From NCBI RefSeq assembly GCF_001673555.1, contig NZ_LZMB01000031.1, forward strand, positions 1-32,639: a stretch of DNA of 32,639 nucleotides. The letters run 5' to 3'. Position numbers and translations under genes: made by a program. The number at the start of each line of letters is the position of its first letter. Within the stretch, counting starts at the first letter, position 1. The DNA comes from Mycobacterium sp. 1165178.9 (lineage in GTDB: Bacteria > Actinomycetota > Actinomycetes > Mycobacteriales > Mycobacteriaceae). The notes beneath the pieces were generated by a model. It did not search any database. It worked only from the letters and a program-made list of their open reading frames with translations, and had not been told where the DNA came from. Positions 9,574 through 17,354 of this stretch are shown piece after piece.

Positions 9574-10499
9574 TGCAGTGCAGTCTCCTTCAGGGCCAGG
9601 GCGGTCTCTCCCCTTGCGTAGCTGACCTCGCGTATGCCCAGCGCGTCGCGCAGCTTGCCTGCCGGGAGCGTCACCGGCTTGGGCGCGGGGCCGTCACCCG
9701 GTCGCGGCAGCGGGTAGGCGGTGGTGGTGCCGCTGTAGAACGTGACGTTGTCCTCCGTTTTGGAGAACAGTTGGTGGACATGGCCGTTCAAGCACGTCAC
9801 CGAGGAGAAGCGGCGCAGATAGCTGAGCGCCTGCGTGGCATCGTCGGTGCCCCAGCCCCATTGCGGGTACATCGCAAACAGGGGGATGTGGCTGAACACG
9901 ATGATGGGAGTATCGCTGGAAAGACGAGCGACATCCTTCTTGACGAACTCCAACTGATCGGCACCGAGATGGCCGAGCTTGTGAAGATTCAGCGTGTTGA
10001 CCAACGCGATCAGGTGCACGCCGGCGATGTCTTGGCTGTACCACCCGTCGCCGACTGAGCCGGCGCCGAACGCGTTTCGATACTTCTGCCCCGCATCGTC
10101 GATCGAGTCGTGCTCCCCGGGCACGGTGAACACGTGTGGCGTCTTGAGGCCCCTCATCATCTGCTTCACCTGGTCGAACTGCTCCGGGCTGGACAGGTGG
10201 GTGAGGTCCCCGGTGTGGATGACGAAATCAGGTGTGTAACCGAGGTTGTTGACCAGATCGATCGCATGGCCGAACGTTGCCGTGACGTCGGGGTTTGGCG
10301 CCCCGGTGAACCCGAGGTGGCTGTCGCTGATTTGAGCGAACCGCAGGGTGGGCTTGGCCGCCACGTGCTGCGCCCCCGCCTGGCCCGCGACGTGCGAGAT
10401 GACCTCGCCGCCGGCCACGGCGAACCCGACCGCCGCACCGAACCATGCCGTGTGCCGGATGAGCTGGCGGCGCGTCATGCCGCTCTCTTGGGCACTCAT
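9570..10499 (-). CDS. exported metallophosphoesterase with an unusual GEHD motif
   Basis: A calcineurin-like phosphoesterase of 309 residues. The N-terminus MSAQESGMTRRQLIRH followed by a hydrophobic stretch (17-40) resembles a twin-arginine signal, so export is likely. The dinuclear-metal motifs are DSH (D59, H61), GDLTH (D98), GEHD (128-131), FSHIPLF and GHVH. The usual bridging Asn of GNHD is Glu here, and the codon is clearly GAG. The ATG at 10499 is chosen because it gives the signal peptide and an ATGA overlap with the cupredoxin gene; the longer frame upstream lies inside that gene. The substrate is unknown. Confidence 0.88.
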   Translation of the reverse strand: MSAQESGMTRRQLIRHTAWFGAAVGFAVAGGEVISHVAGQAGAQHVAAKPTLRFAQISDSHLGFTGAPNPDVTATFGHAIDLVNNLGYTPDFVIHTGDLTHLSSPEQFDQVKQMMRGLKTPHVFTVPGEHDSIDDAGQKYRNAFGAGSVGDGWYSQDIAGVHLIALVNTLNLHKLGHLGADQLEFVKKDVARLSSDTPIIVFSHIPLFAMYPQWGWGTDDATQALSYLRRFSSVTCLNGHVHQLFSKTEDNVTFYSGTTTAYPLPRPGDGPAPKPVTLPAGKLRDALGIREVSYARGETALALKETALQ

Positions 10500-10897
10500 C
10501 CCGTCACCACCACGGTGCCGCGCATCATCGGGTGGATCGAACAGACGTAGTCGAAAGTCCCCGCGGTGGAGAAGGTGTGGGTGAAGGTGGCGCCCGTTCC
10601 CATGCCGGGTGAGTGAAACGAGCCGTCGCTTGCTGCCACCGTGTGGGGTTCTTCGTCGCGGTTGGTCCACGTGACGGTGGTCCCTGCGGGCACGGTCAGG
10701 GTCACCGGCGCAAACGCGAAGCCGTCGATGCTGACCTGGTCGCCGCGCACCGGAGCCGCCGGTGCGGTTGTCGACATCGCGGTGGTGGTGGACGGGGCGG
10801 TGGTCGCCACCGGCCGTGGCTGGGAACAGCCGGCAAGCAGCAACACACCCACGGCCGGAACGGCCGCCAAAAGTCTTCGTCGCACGGGGATATCCAT
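10496..10897 (-). CDS. cupredoxin (plastocyanin/amicyanin-like) lipoprotein
   Basis: A 133-residue secreted blue-copper-type protein. Residues 1-24 form a lipoprotein signal with lipobox LLLAGC (lipidated C24). A Thr/Ala/Pro-rich linker follows to about residue 50. The cupredoxin fold carries the type 1 copper ligands H85 (EEPHTV), C119, H122 and a Met at 124 or 125 (YVCSIHPMM). It probably shuttles electrons at the outer face of the membrane. It overlaps the metallophosphoesterase by 4 bp and lies 30 bp after the Rieske gene, so an electron-transfer chain is encoded together. Confidence 0.92.
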   Translation of the reverse strand: MDIPVRRRLLAAVPAVGVLLLAGCSQPRPVATTAPSTTTAMSTTAPAAPVRGDQVSIDGFAFAPVTLTVPAGTTVTWTNRDEEPHTVAASDGSFHSPGMGTGATFTHTFSTAGTFDYVCSIHPMMRGTVVVTG

Positions 10898-10927
10898 GCC
10901 AAGAGATAGCGCGGTGGGTTACACCGC

Positions 10928-11635
10928 TCAGGCCGGCCGCCCGGGGCCCGGCGGGGCGAATACCTCGATGACTCCATTGACCTCACGAACCATCAATGCG
11001 GGCAGCGGTTTTGGCGCTATCGGCAACTGGTGGGTGAGCACCTGCCCGACGGGCGAGAACGACGTGGTGTGGCAGGGGCAGCGCAGCGTGTCGTCGGGTG
11101 CGTCGAACCACAGCTTGCAGCCCTGGTGGGTACACACCCCGGAGATCGCCTGGATTTTGCCGTCGACGCGGCGGACGAACCCGGTCACCGATCCGAGGTC
11201 GAAGGCGTGCATGGCACCGTCGGGCACGTCCGAGCCGGCCGCGACGCGCTGCCAGCTGCCCTCGTTGGGTGTGAGTTGCGGGGCGGCAACCTCGGGGGTG
11301 CGACCGTCGCCGGCGTGGCCCGCGATCAGGGCCCGGTCGACGGACACCGCGGCGACCGCGGCGGTGGCGGCGGCCGACGTGCCGACGATGACCTGGCGGC
11401 GCGTGCTGCTGCGGCCGGGCGCCATTTCCGTTGGCGTGCCCGACATCTGCTCGGCGACACGGCGGTGCAGATCGGCGACGAATTCCGGGCGCGGCGCGTC
11501 ACCGCCCTCGCGAGCCGCGCGCAGTTCGATCGCGGTGCGGACCTGCGCTGCCTCGAAGTCATCGGGCGCGAACGGCCTGGGCCGGCGCCCCCGCAACAGG
11601 TCGTCGACATACCGTCGCAGCCCTCGCGCGTTCAT
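10928..11635 (-). CDS. Rieske [2Fe-2S] protein with cytoplasmic N-terminal extension, possible redox anti-sigma partner
   Basis: A 235-residue protein. Residues 1-75 are charged and helical, probably cytoplasmic. A STRRQVIVGTS segment leads into a hydrophobic helix (81-106). Residues 125-230 form a Rieske domain with box I CTHQGC (168-173) and box II CPCH (186-189), giving two Cys and two His cluster ligands plus the disulfide cysteines. Its ATG overlaps the ECF sigma stop by 4 bp, the position an anti-sigma factor usually takes. The N-terminal region could therefore bind the sigma factor while the cluster senses redox state; this is inference. The alternative is a plain electron-transfer protein co-regulated with the cupredoxin. 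Confidence 0.88.
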   Translation of the reverse strand: MNARGLRRYVDDLLRGRRPRPFAPDDFEAAQVRTAIELRAAREGGDAPRPEFVADLHRRVAEQMSGTPTEMAPGRSSTRRQVIVGTSAAATAAVAAVSVDRALIAGHAGDGRTPEVAAPQLTPNEGSWQRVAAGSDVPDGAMHAFDLGSVTGFVRRVDGKIQAISGVCTHQGCKLWFDAPDDTLRCPCHTTSFSPVGQVLTHQLPIAPKPLPALMVREVNGVIEVFAPPGPGRPA

Positions 11636-12183
11636 GACTGGCCCCCATCGTTGACCTGCGCCGCTAGCCGCAGGGCGCGGTGCTGGAGCACTTTGGCATT
11701 GGCCACGCTGATCCCGAGTTCCGCGGCTGACTCCTTGATCGAATTACCCCGCAGGAAGCGGGATTCCAAAATCTGGCGGTAGCGGTCCGGCAAAGTGTCC
11801 AAAACCCGGGCAACGCGCTGCGGCGCGGTGCTGATCGCGTCCTGACTGTCGGCTGGTTGTTCGATGTCCTCGATCGAGGTTATCTCTCGGCCCAGCGTCT
11901 CGCGCCAGTGCGCGGCCAGCACCGTCCTGGCCGTCGCCCGCAGGTACGCGCGCACCTCGGCGACGCTCGCGGTCAGCCGCAGCGGTCGCAGCGCGGCGAG
12001 GAACACCTCGGCGGTGAGGTCTTCGGCGTCGGTTTGGTTGCCGACGCGCGCGAACAGCGTGCGGTACACCCAGCTCACGTTGTCGGAGTACACGGCTTCC
12101 CAGTTCGGGTAGCCGGCGTCCTGGCCGTCGTCGGGCACCGCGCGCAGGGGTCGCGGTCCGACGGGTTCGTTTCTTGGCGCCAC
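11632..12183 (-). CDS. ECF-family RNA polymerase sigma factor
   Basis: A 183-residue sigma-70 family protein with region 2 (WVYRTLFARVGNQTDAEDLTAEVFLAAL, about residues 38-66) and region 4 (LPDRYRQILESRFLRGNSIKESAAELGIS, about residues 130-160), and no sigma-1 or sigma-3 domains. It starts at GTG 12183, directly behind AAGGAGG. The next gene, the Rieske protein, begins within its stop codon. The likely regulon is its own operon (Rieske, cupredoxin, phosphoesterase, membrane protein). It is not SigL, which is encoded separately at 28164-28709. Confidence 0.93.
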   Translation of the reverse strand: MAPRNEPVGPRPLRAVPDDGQDAGYPNWEAVYSDNVSWVYRTLFARVGNQTDAEDLTAEVFLAALRPLRLTASVAEVRAYLRATARTVLAAHWRETLGREITSIEDIEQPADSQDAISTAPQRVARVLDTLPDRYRQILESRFLRGNSIKESAAELGISVANAKVLQHRALRLAAQVNDGGQS

Positions 12184-12224
12184 ATGCCTCCTTCACCCGA
12201 TGAATATCGGCTCGGGTTACACGG

Positions 12225-13652
12225 TCAGCGCGCGTCGAGCGCAGCCTCGGCGGCCATCAGCTGGTCGAGCTTGGTGGCGGTGGCGGCCAGCGCCGATTTG
12301 GCGATGTCCAGTATCCGGTCGCGCACGCGGGGCTTCGTCGACGGCGGGCCGAGCAGGTGTCCCATCAGATTTCCGAAGAGGTCCAGGCGCGCCCCAGCGA
12401 GCCAGCCGGTCAACTCCGGGTCGCCGAGCCAGCGCAGCTGATTGCCGTAGTCGGCTCGCGCGAGGCGCAGCCAGTCGAGGTCGGTGTCCGGGTGCGGCAA
12501 CGGCACGCACAGCTCGTTTTTCACGCCGTCGTCCGGATAGGCCGCTTCGACGTGAGCGATCAGCGCGGCGCTGAATATCTGTTGGCATCCGCGCACGCTT
12601 TGTAACGTGATGCGGTCAGCGTCGAAAATTGGTGTAGCGGGCCGTTTTTCGGCACCGTCGGCGGTGCAGTCGATGTACAGCGCGCAGGAGTCCATCGCCA
12701 CGGCGCCGTCGTCGAGCACCATCCGGTCGGCCTCGACGCCTTGCAGGTGGCCCATCCGCACGACGCCGGGGATGCGTCGCAGCTGCTCGAGTTCGAGCCG
12801 GGTGACGGTCGCGCAGCGATACATGCTCGGCCGGATCGCCGGATCAAGCCGCAGCAGCGCACCGACGTGTTCCAGACGCGAAAACAGATCCTCGACCGAC
12901 TCCGCCTCCGCGACGGCCCGTAACTGCGCGGTAAAACAGGCTTTGATCCGGTCGGCGAACAACGATCCGGGCTGGATCGTCGCGCGATCCAGCAGCCAGG
13001 AGTCGCGGGGCATGATCCAGGTCAGCCGGTCCGGCGCGACGCCGTGACCGAGCAGCCACAGGCAGGTGTCGATGCCGGTCTTGCCGGCCCCCACGACGAC
13101 GTAGCGCTCACGCGCGGCGAGCCGGGGCAGGTCGTTGGGCGGCACGCATCGGATGCCGTCGGCAACCCCATAAGGAGGGGGGCGCATGGCCGGAACGGTG
13201 ACCCGCATGTAGGTGGCGTCGACGACGCGGTGCGTCACGCGGACGGCGTGGTCGGCGCCGGCCAGCGTGCGAAACCGGCCTTCACCACAGCTTTGGCCGA
13301 GGTATTCGCTCATCGGGAAATAGTTGACCCGGCCCGTCGGCAACCAGTCCCGGCGCATGATGCGTTCGTAATACGCGCAGATCTCGCCGGCACTCGCCAA
13401 TTCGTAAAGGCCTTGGTTCCAACCCACTTGATCGATGGTGTCGCTGCCCAACCGTGACGAGTTGACGCCGTAGAAAGCGGAGGGCTGATGCAGCCGCACG
13501 AACGGGTAGGCCATGGTCCAGTGCCCACCGGGCGCGTGGTGGCGGTCCACCACCACCACGCTGGCCTCCGTCTCGGAGACCAGCGTGTCGATGAACGCCA
13601 TGCCCATGGCGCCCGCGCCGACGACCAGGTAGTCGGCCTCGATGGTGCGCAT
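12225..13652 (-). CDS. FAD/NAD(P)-binding oxidoreductase of unknown substrate
   Basis: A 475-residue flavoprotein with an N-terminal dinucleotide fold (LVVGAGAMGMAF, residues 9-20) and a second NAD(P) fold (VVVGAGKTGIDTCLWLL) near residues 185-202. This is the layout of flavin monooxygenase or lysine/ornithine monooxygenase relatives, but no signature defines the substrate. It is 41 bp upstream of the ECF sigma gene on the same strand and could head that operon. It is divergent from mmsA across a 105-bp region that holds two palindromes. Confidence 0.85.
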   Translation of the reverse strand: MRTIEADYLVVGAGAMGMAFIDTLVSETEASVVVVDRHHAPGGHWTMAYPFVRLHQPSAFYGVNSSRLGSDTIDQVGWNQGLYELASAGEICAYYERIMRRDWLPTGRVNYFPMSEYLGQSCGEGRFRTLAGADHAVRVTHRVVDATYMRVTVPAMRPPPYGVADGIRCVPPNDLPRLAARERYVVVGAGKTGIDTCLWLLGHGVAPDRLTWIMPRDSWLLDRATIQPGSLFADRIKACFTAQLRAVAEAESVEDLFSRLEHVGALLRLDPAIRPSMYRCATVTRLELEQLRRIPGVVRMGHLQGVEADRMVLDDGAVAMDSCALYIDCTADGAEKRPATPIFDADRITLQSVRGCQQIFSAALIAHVEAAYPDDGVKNELCVPLPHPDTDLDWLRLARADYGNQLRWLGDPELTGWLAGARLDLFGNLMGHLLGPPSTKPRVRDRILDIAKSALAATATKLDQLMAAEAALDAR

Positions 13653-13681
13653 ACAGCTGTCAGGCTAGCCGGGCGCCCACC

Positions 13682-13723
13682 TTGCCAACGCCCTAACCGG
13701 GTTACTAGGATATGCAAGTATCC
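13682..13723 (+). promoter_or_regulatory. mmsA promoter candidate with two overlapping palindromes
   Basis: TTGCCA (13682-13687) and TAGGAT (13706-13711) form a sigma-70-type pair with an 18-bp spacer, 46 bp before the mmsA ATG. Two inverted repeats overlie it: TAACC-G-GGTTA (13694-13704), inside the spacer, and GGATA-N6-TATCC (13708-13723), covering the -10 and probable start site. They are well placed for a repressor, which would also affect the divergent flavoprotein gene. Confidence 0.5.
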
Positions 13724-13757
13724 GCTCAAAGCGCCGTCAACCACACTCGAGGGCCCA

Positions 13758-15278
13758 ATGACCACACAAATTCCGCACTTCATCGATGGGCAGCGCACCG
13801 CCGGCAAGTCCGGCCGCAGCGCTGACGTCTTCGATCCCAGCACCGGGCAGGTTCAGGCGACGGTGCCGATGGCCGGCCAAGCCGACATCGACGCCGCGGT
13901 GTCGTCGGCCGTCGAGGCCCAAAAGGGTTGGGCCGCAACCAATCCGCAGCGGCGCGCGCGGGTGATGATGCGCTTCATCGAGCTGGTCAACAACCACAAC
14001 GACGAGCTGGCCGAGCTGCTGTCGCGCGAGCACGGCAAGACCCTGGCCGACGCCAAGGGCGACATCCAGCGCGGCATCGAGGTCATCGAGTTCTGCCTCG
14101 GCATCCCCCACCTGCTCAAGGGCGAGTACAGCGAAGGCGCCGGCCCGGGCATCGACGTCTACTCGTTGCGCCAGCCGCTGGGCGTGGTCGCCGGCATCAC
14201 GCCGTTCAACTTCCCGGCGATGATCCCGCTGTGGAAGGCCGGCCCCGCACTGGCCTGCGGCAACGCCTTCGTGCTCAAGCCCAGCGAGCGCGACCCGTCG
14301 GTCCCGGTGCGACTGGCCGAACTGTTTCTGGAGGCGGGTTTGCCGCCAGGCGTCTTCCAGGTCGTGCACGGCGACAAGGAGGCCGTCGACGCCATCCTGA
14401 ACCACCCCGACATCCAGGCGGTCGGGTTCGTCGGCAGCTCCGACATCGCGCAATACATCTACGCGGGGGCCGCGGCCACCGGCAAGCGCTCGCAGTGCTT
14501 CGGGGGCGCCAAGAACCACATGATCGTGATGCCCGACGCCGATCTGGACCAGGCCGTCGACGCCCTGATCGGTGCCGGGTACGGCAGCGCCGGTGAGCGC
14601 TGCATGGCGATCAGCGTTGCGGTCCCGGTCGGTGACAAGACCGCCGACCGCCTGCGCGCCCGGCTCATCGAGCGGATCAACAACCTGCGCGTGGGCCACA
14701 GCCTGGACCCCAAGGCCGACTACGGCCCGCTGGTGACAGAGGCCGCCCTGGCAAGGGTGCGCGACTACATCGCCCAGGGAGTCGACGCGGGGGCCGAACT
14801 GGTCATCGACGGCCGCGAACGCGCCAGCGACGACCTGACTTTCGGTGACGCCAACCTCGAAGGCGGCTTCTTCATCGGCCCCACCCTGTTCGACCACGTC
14901 ACCCCGGACATGTCGATCTACACCGACGAGATCTTCGGCCCCGTGCTGTGCATCGTAAGAGCCACGAACTACGAAGAAGCGCTGGCGCTTCCTTCTCAGC
15001 ACGAATACGGCAACGGGGTGGCGGTTTTCACCCGCGACGGCGACGCGGCCCGCGACTTCGTCTCCCGCGTGCAGGTCGGCATGGTCGGTGTCAACGTGCC
15101 CATCCCGGTCCCGGTGGCCTACCACACCTTCGGCGGCTGGAAGCGTTCCGGGTTCGGTGACCTCAACCAGCACGGCCCGTCGTCGATCATCTTCTACACC
15201 AAGACCAAGACGGTGACGTCGCGGTGGCCGTCCGGCATCAAGGACGGCGCCGAATTCGTCATTCCCACCATGGATTGA
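13758..15278 (+). CDS. mmsA: CoA-acylating methylmalonate-semialdehyde dehydrogenase
   Basis: Oxidises methylmalonate semialdehyde (and malonate semialdehyde) to propionyl-CoA or acetyl-CoA with NAD and CoA, in valine and inositol breakdown. It has 506 residues with the aldehyde dehydrogenase fold: oxyanion-hole Asn in TPFNFPAM (N151), cofactor segment FVLKPSERDPS, and catalytic Cys in GSAGERCMAIS (C282). The ATG at 13758 is chosen because MTTQIPHFIDGQ matches the mycobacterial N-terminus; the longer upstream frame runs into the divergent gene. It leads mmsA-fadE9-mmsB, the same trio as in M. tuberculosis. Confidence 0.97.
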   Translation: MTTQIPHFIDGQRTAGKSGRSADVFDPSTGQVQATVPMAGQADIDAAVSSAVEAQKGWAATNPQRRARVMMRFIELVNNHNDELAELLSREHGKTLADAKGDIQRGIEVIEFCLGIPHLLKGEYSEGAGPGIDVYSLRQPLGVVAGITPFNFPAMIPLWKAGPALACGNAFVLKPSERDPSVPVRLAELFLEAGLPPGVFQVVHGDKEAVDAILNHPDIQAVGFVGSSDIAQYIYAGAAATGKRSQCFGGAKNHMIVMPDADLDQAVDALIGAGYGSAGERCMAISVAVPVGDKTADRLRARLIERINNLRVGHSLDPKADYGPLVTEAALARVRDYIAQGVDAGAELVIDGRERASDDLTFGDANLEGGFFIGPTLFDHVTPDMSIYTDEIFGPVLCIVRATNYEEALALPSQHEYGNGVAVFTRDGDAARDFVSRVQVGMVGVNVPIPVPVAYHTFGGWKRSGFGDLNQHGPSSIIFYTKTKTVTSRWPSGIKDGAEFVIPTMD

Positions 15279-15287
15279 GACTGCTTT

Positions 15288-16454
15288 ATGGCTTCTTTTA
15301 CCCTCGATGACGACGAACGCGTGATCACCGAGACGGCCGCCGCGTTCGCCACCAAGCGCCTCGCCCCACACGCCCTGGAATGGGATGCGGCCAAACACTT
15401 CCCGGTCGACGTGCTGCGAGAATCGGCTGAGCTCGGCATGGCGGCGATCTACTGCCGCGAGGATGTCGGCGGCAGTGGCCTGCGCCGGCTCGATGGGGTG
15501 CGCATCTTCGAGCAGTTGGCGATCGCCGACCCGGTCACCGCCGCGTTCCTGTCCATCCACAACATGTGCGCGTGGATGATCGACAGCTTCGGCACCGCCG
15601 AGCAGCGCAAGGACTGGGTCCCACGGCTGGCGTCGATGGACGTCATCGCCAGCTACTGCCTCACCGAACCCGGCGCCGGTTCCGACGCCAGCGCGCTGAG
15701 TACCCGCGCGGTCAAACAGGGCGGCGATTTTGTGCTCGACGGCGTCAAGCAGTTCATCTCCGGCGCGGGCGCCTCGGACGTCTACGTGGTGATGGCCAGG
15801 ACGGGAAGTGAGGGCCCGCGCGGCATATCGGCCTTCGTCGTCGAAAAGGGCACTGCTGGACTGAGTTTCGGTGCACTCGAGGAGAAGATGGGCTGGCATG
15901 CGCAGCCCACCGCACAGGTGATCCTGGAGGGCGTCCGGGTGCCGGCCGACGCGATGCTGGGCGGAGCCGACGGCGAGGGCGCCGGATTCGGCATCGCGAT
16001 GAAAGGCCTCAACGGCGGTCGGCTCAATATCGCCGCGTGCTCGCTCGGCGGCGCCCAGGCCGCCGCCGACAAGGCGGGCGCCTACGTTCGCGACCGGCAG
16101 GCGTTCGGGTCGTCGCTGCTCGACGAGCCGACCATCCGTTTCACCCTGGCCGACATGGCCACCGGCCTCGAGACGTCGCGAATGATGTTGTGGCGGGCGG
16201 CCGATGCCTTGGACGCCGACGATCCCGACAAAGTCGAGTTGTGCGCAATGGCCAAGCGCTACGTCACCGACACCTGCTTCGAGGTCGCCGACAAAGCCCT
16301 GCAGCTGCACGGCGGCTACGGCTACCTGCGCGAGTATGGTCTGGAAAAGATCGTCCGCGACCTCCGAGTGCACCGGATACTGGAAGGCACCAACGAAATC
16401 ATGCGGGTGGTCATCGGCCGGGCCGAAGCCGCACGGGTCCGCGCAACCGTATAG
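15288..16454 (+). CDS. fadE9: acyl-CoA dehydrogenase, probable isobutyryl-CoA dehydrogenase
   Basis: FAD-dependent acyl-CoA dehydrogenase of 388 residues, the usual family length. N-terminal helical domain, flavin-binding middle domain (SYCLTEPGAGSDAS, KQFISGAGASDVYVV) and C-terminal domain with LQLHGGYGYLREYGLEK and the catalytic-Glu segment RILEGTNEIMR. It is 9 bp behind mmsA and 13 bp ahead of mmsB, so its job in valine catabolism is probably isobutyryl-CoA to methacrylyl-CoA. The symbol follows the M. tuberculosis orthologue; substrate preference is inferred from the operon. Confidence 0.94.
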   Translation: MASFTLDDDERVITETAAAFATKRLAPHALEWDAAKHFPVDVLRESAELGMAAIYCREDVGGSGLRRLDGVRIFEQLAIADPVTAAFLSIHNMCAWMIDSFGTAEQRKDWVPRLASMDVIASYCLTEPGAGSDASALSTRAVKQGGDFVLDGVKQFISGAGASDVYVVMARTGSEGPRGISAFVVEKGTAGLSFGALEEKMGWHAQPTAQVILEGVRVPADAMLGGADGEGAGFGIAMKGLNGGRLNIAACSLGGAQAAADKAGAYVRDRQAFGSSLLDEPTIRFTLADMATGLETSRMMLWRAADALDADDPDKVELCAMAKRYVTDTCFEVADKALQLHGGYGYLREYGLEKIVRDLRVHRILEGTNEIMRVVIGRAEAARVRATV

Positions 16455-16467
16455 AAGGGTCTTTTAG

Positions 16468-17352
16468 ATGACCGAGCACCTGACGGTGGCCTTCCTGGGC
16501 CTGGGTCATATGGGCGGGCCCATGGCGACGAATCTTGTTGCGGCCAAACACGCGGTGCGCGGATTCGATCCTGTGCCGGCGGCGTTGTCCGCGGCGACCG
16601 AGGCCGGGGTCACCGGATTCGGCAGCGCCATCGACGCGGTGGCCGGCTCGGACGTGGTCATTACCATGTTGCCCAACGGGGAGCTGGTCAAACGCTGCTA
16701 TGCGGAGATCCTGCCGGCTGCGCGATCCGGCGCGTTGTTCATCGACAGCTCCACGATCTCGGTCGACGATGCCCGCGAGGTGCATGCGCTGGCCGAATCG
16801 AACGGCGTCGCGCAGCTGGACGCACCAGTGTCCGGCGGGGTGAAGGGTGCCGTCGCCGGGACTCTGGCGTTCATGGTGGGTGGCGACGAGGACGCCCTGC
16901 AGCGGGCGCGGCCGGTGCTGGAACCCATGGCGGGCAAGATCATTCACTGCGGCGCGGCCGGTGCCGGGCAGGCCGCCAAGGTGTGCAACAACATGGTGCT
17001 GGCGGTGCAGCAGATCGCGATCGGCGAGGCGTTCATCCTGGCCGAGAAGCTCGGGTTGTCCGCCCAGTCCCTGTTCGACGTCATCACCGGGGCGACCGGC
17101 AACTGCTGGGCCGTGCACACCAATTGCCCTGTGCCCGGCCCGGTCCCGGCCTCACCAGCCAACAACGACTTCAAACCGGGCTTTGCCACCGCGCTGATGA
17201 ACAAGGACCTGGGCCTGGCGATGGACGCGGTGTCCTCCAGCGGATCGGCGGCTCCACTGGGTACACACGCCGCCGAGATCTACGCGAAATTCGCTGCCGA
17301 CCACGCCGATAAGGACTTCAGCGCGGTCATCGAGATGCTGCGCGGCAGCTGA
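16468..17352 (+). CDS. mmsB: 3-hydroxyisobutyrate dehydrogenase
   Basis: Converts 3-hydroxyisobutyrate to methylmalonate semialdehyde with NAD, supplying the MmsA substrate. The 294-residue protein has the beta-hydroxyacid dehydrogenase signature near the N-terminus (FLGLGHMGGPMATNL), the substrate loop DAPVSGGVKGAVAGTLAFMVGG, and the catalytic Lys in GQAAKVCNNMVL. It starts 13 bp after fadE9. Its stop codon lies only 2 bp from the stop of the convergent O-methyltransferase, so no room exists for a separate intergenic terminator. Confidence 0.96.
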   Translation: MTEHLTVAFLGLGHMGGPMATNLVAAKHAVRGFDPVPAALSAATEAGVTGFGSAIDAVAGSDVVITMLPNGELVKRCYAEILPAARSGALFIDSSTISVDDAREVHALAESNGVAQLDAPVSGGVKGAVAGTLAFMVGGDEDALQRARPVLEPMAGKIIHCGAAGAGQAAKVCNNMVLAVQQIAIGEAFILAEKLGLSAQSLFDVITGATGNCWAVHTNCPVPGPVPASPANNDFKPGFATALMNKDLGLAMDAVSSSGSAAPLGTHAAEIYAKFAADHADKDFSAVIEMLRGS

Positions 17353-17354
17353 AC

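Noticed and set aside
10916..12221. Repeated TGTAACCC upstream of the cupredoxin gene (10916-10923) and the ECF sigma gene (12214-12221) as shared ECF promoter -35 elements
   Set aside because: The distances to the start codons differ (about 18 and 30 nt), no common -10 follows at 16-17 bp, and the cupredoxin copy would start transcription inside the gene.
13737..16373. Very long antisense open frame (878 codons) opposite mmsA and fadE9
   Set aside because: It mirrors the codon pattern of strongly coding plus-strand genes in GC-rich DNA. The translation is low in complexity and matches no family.
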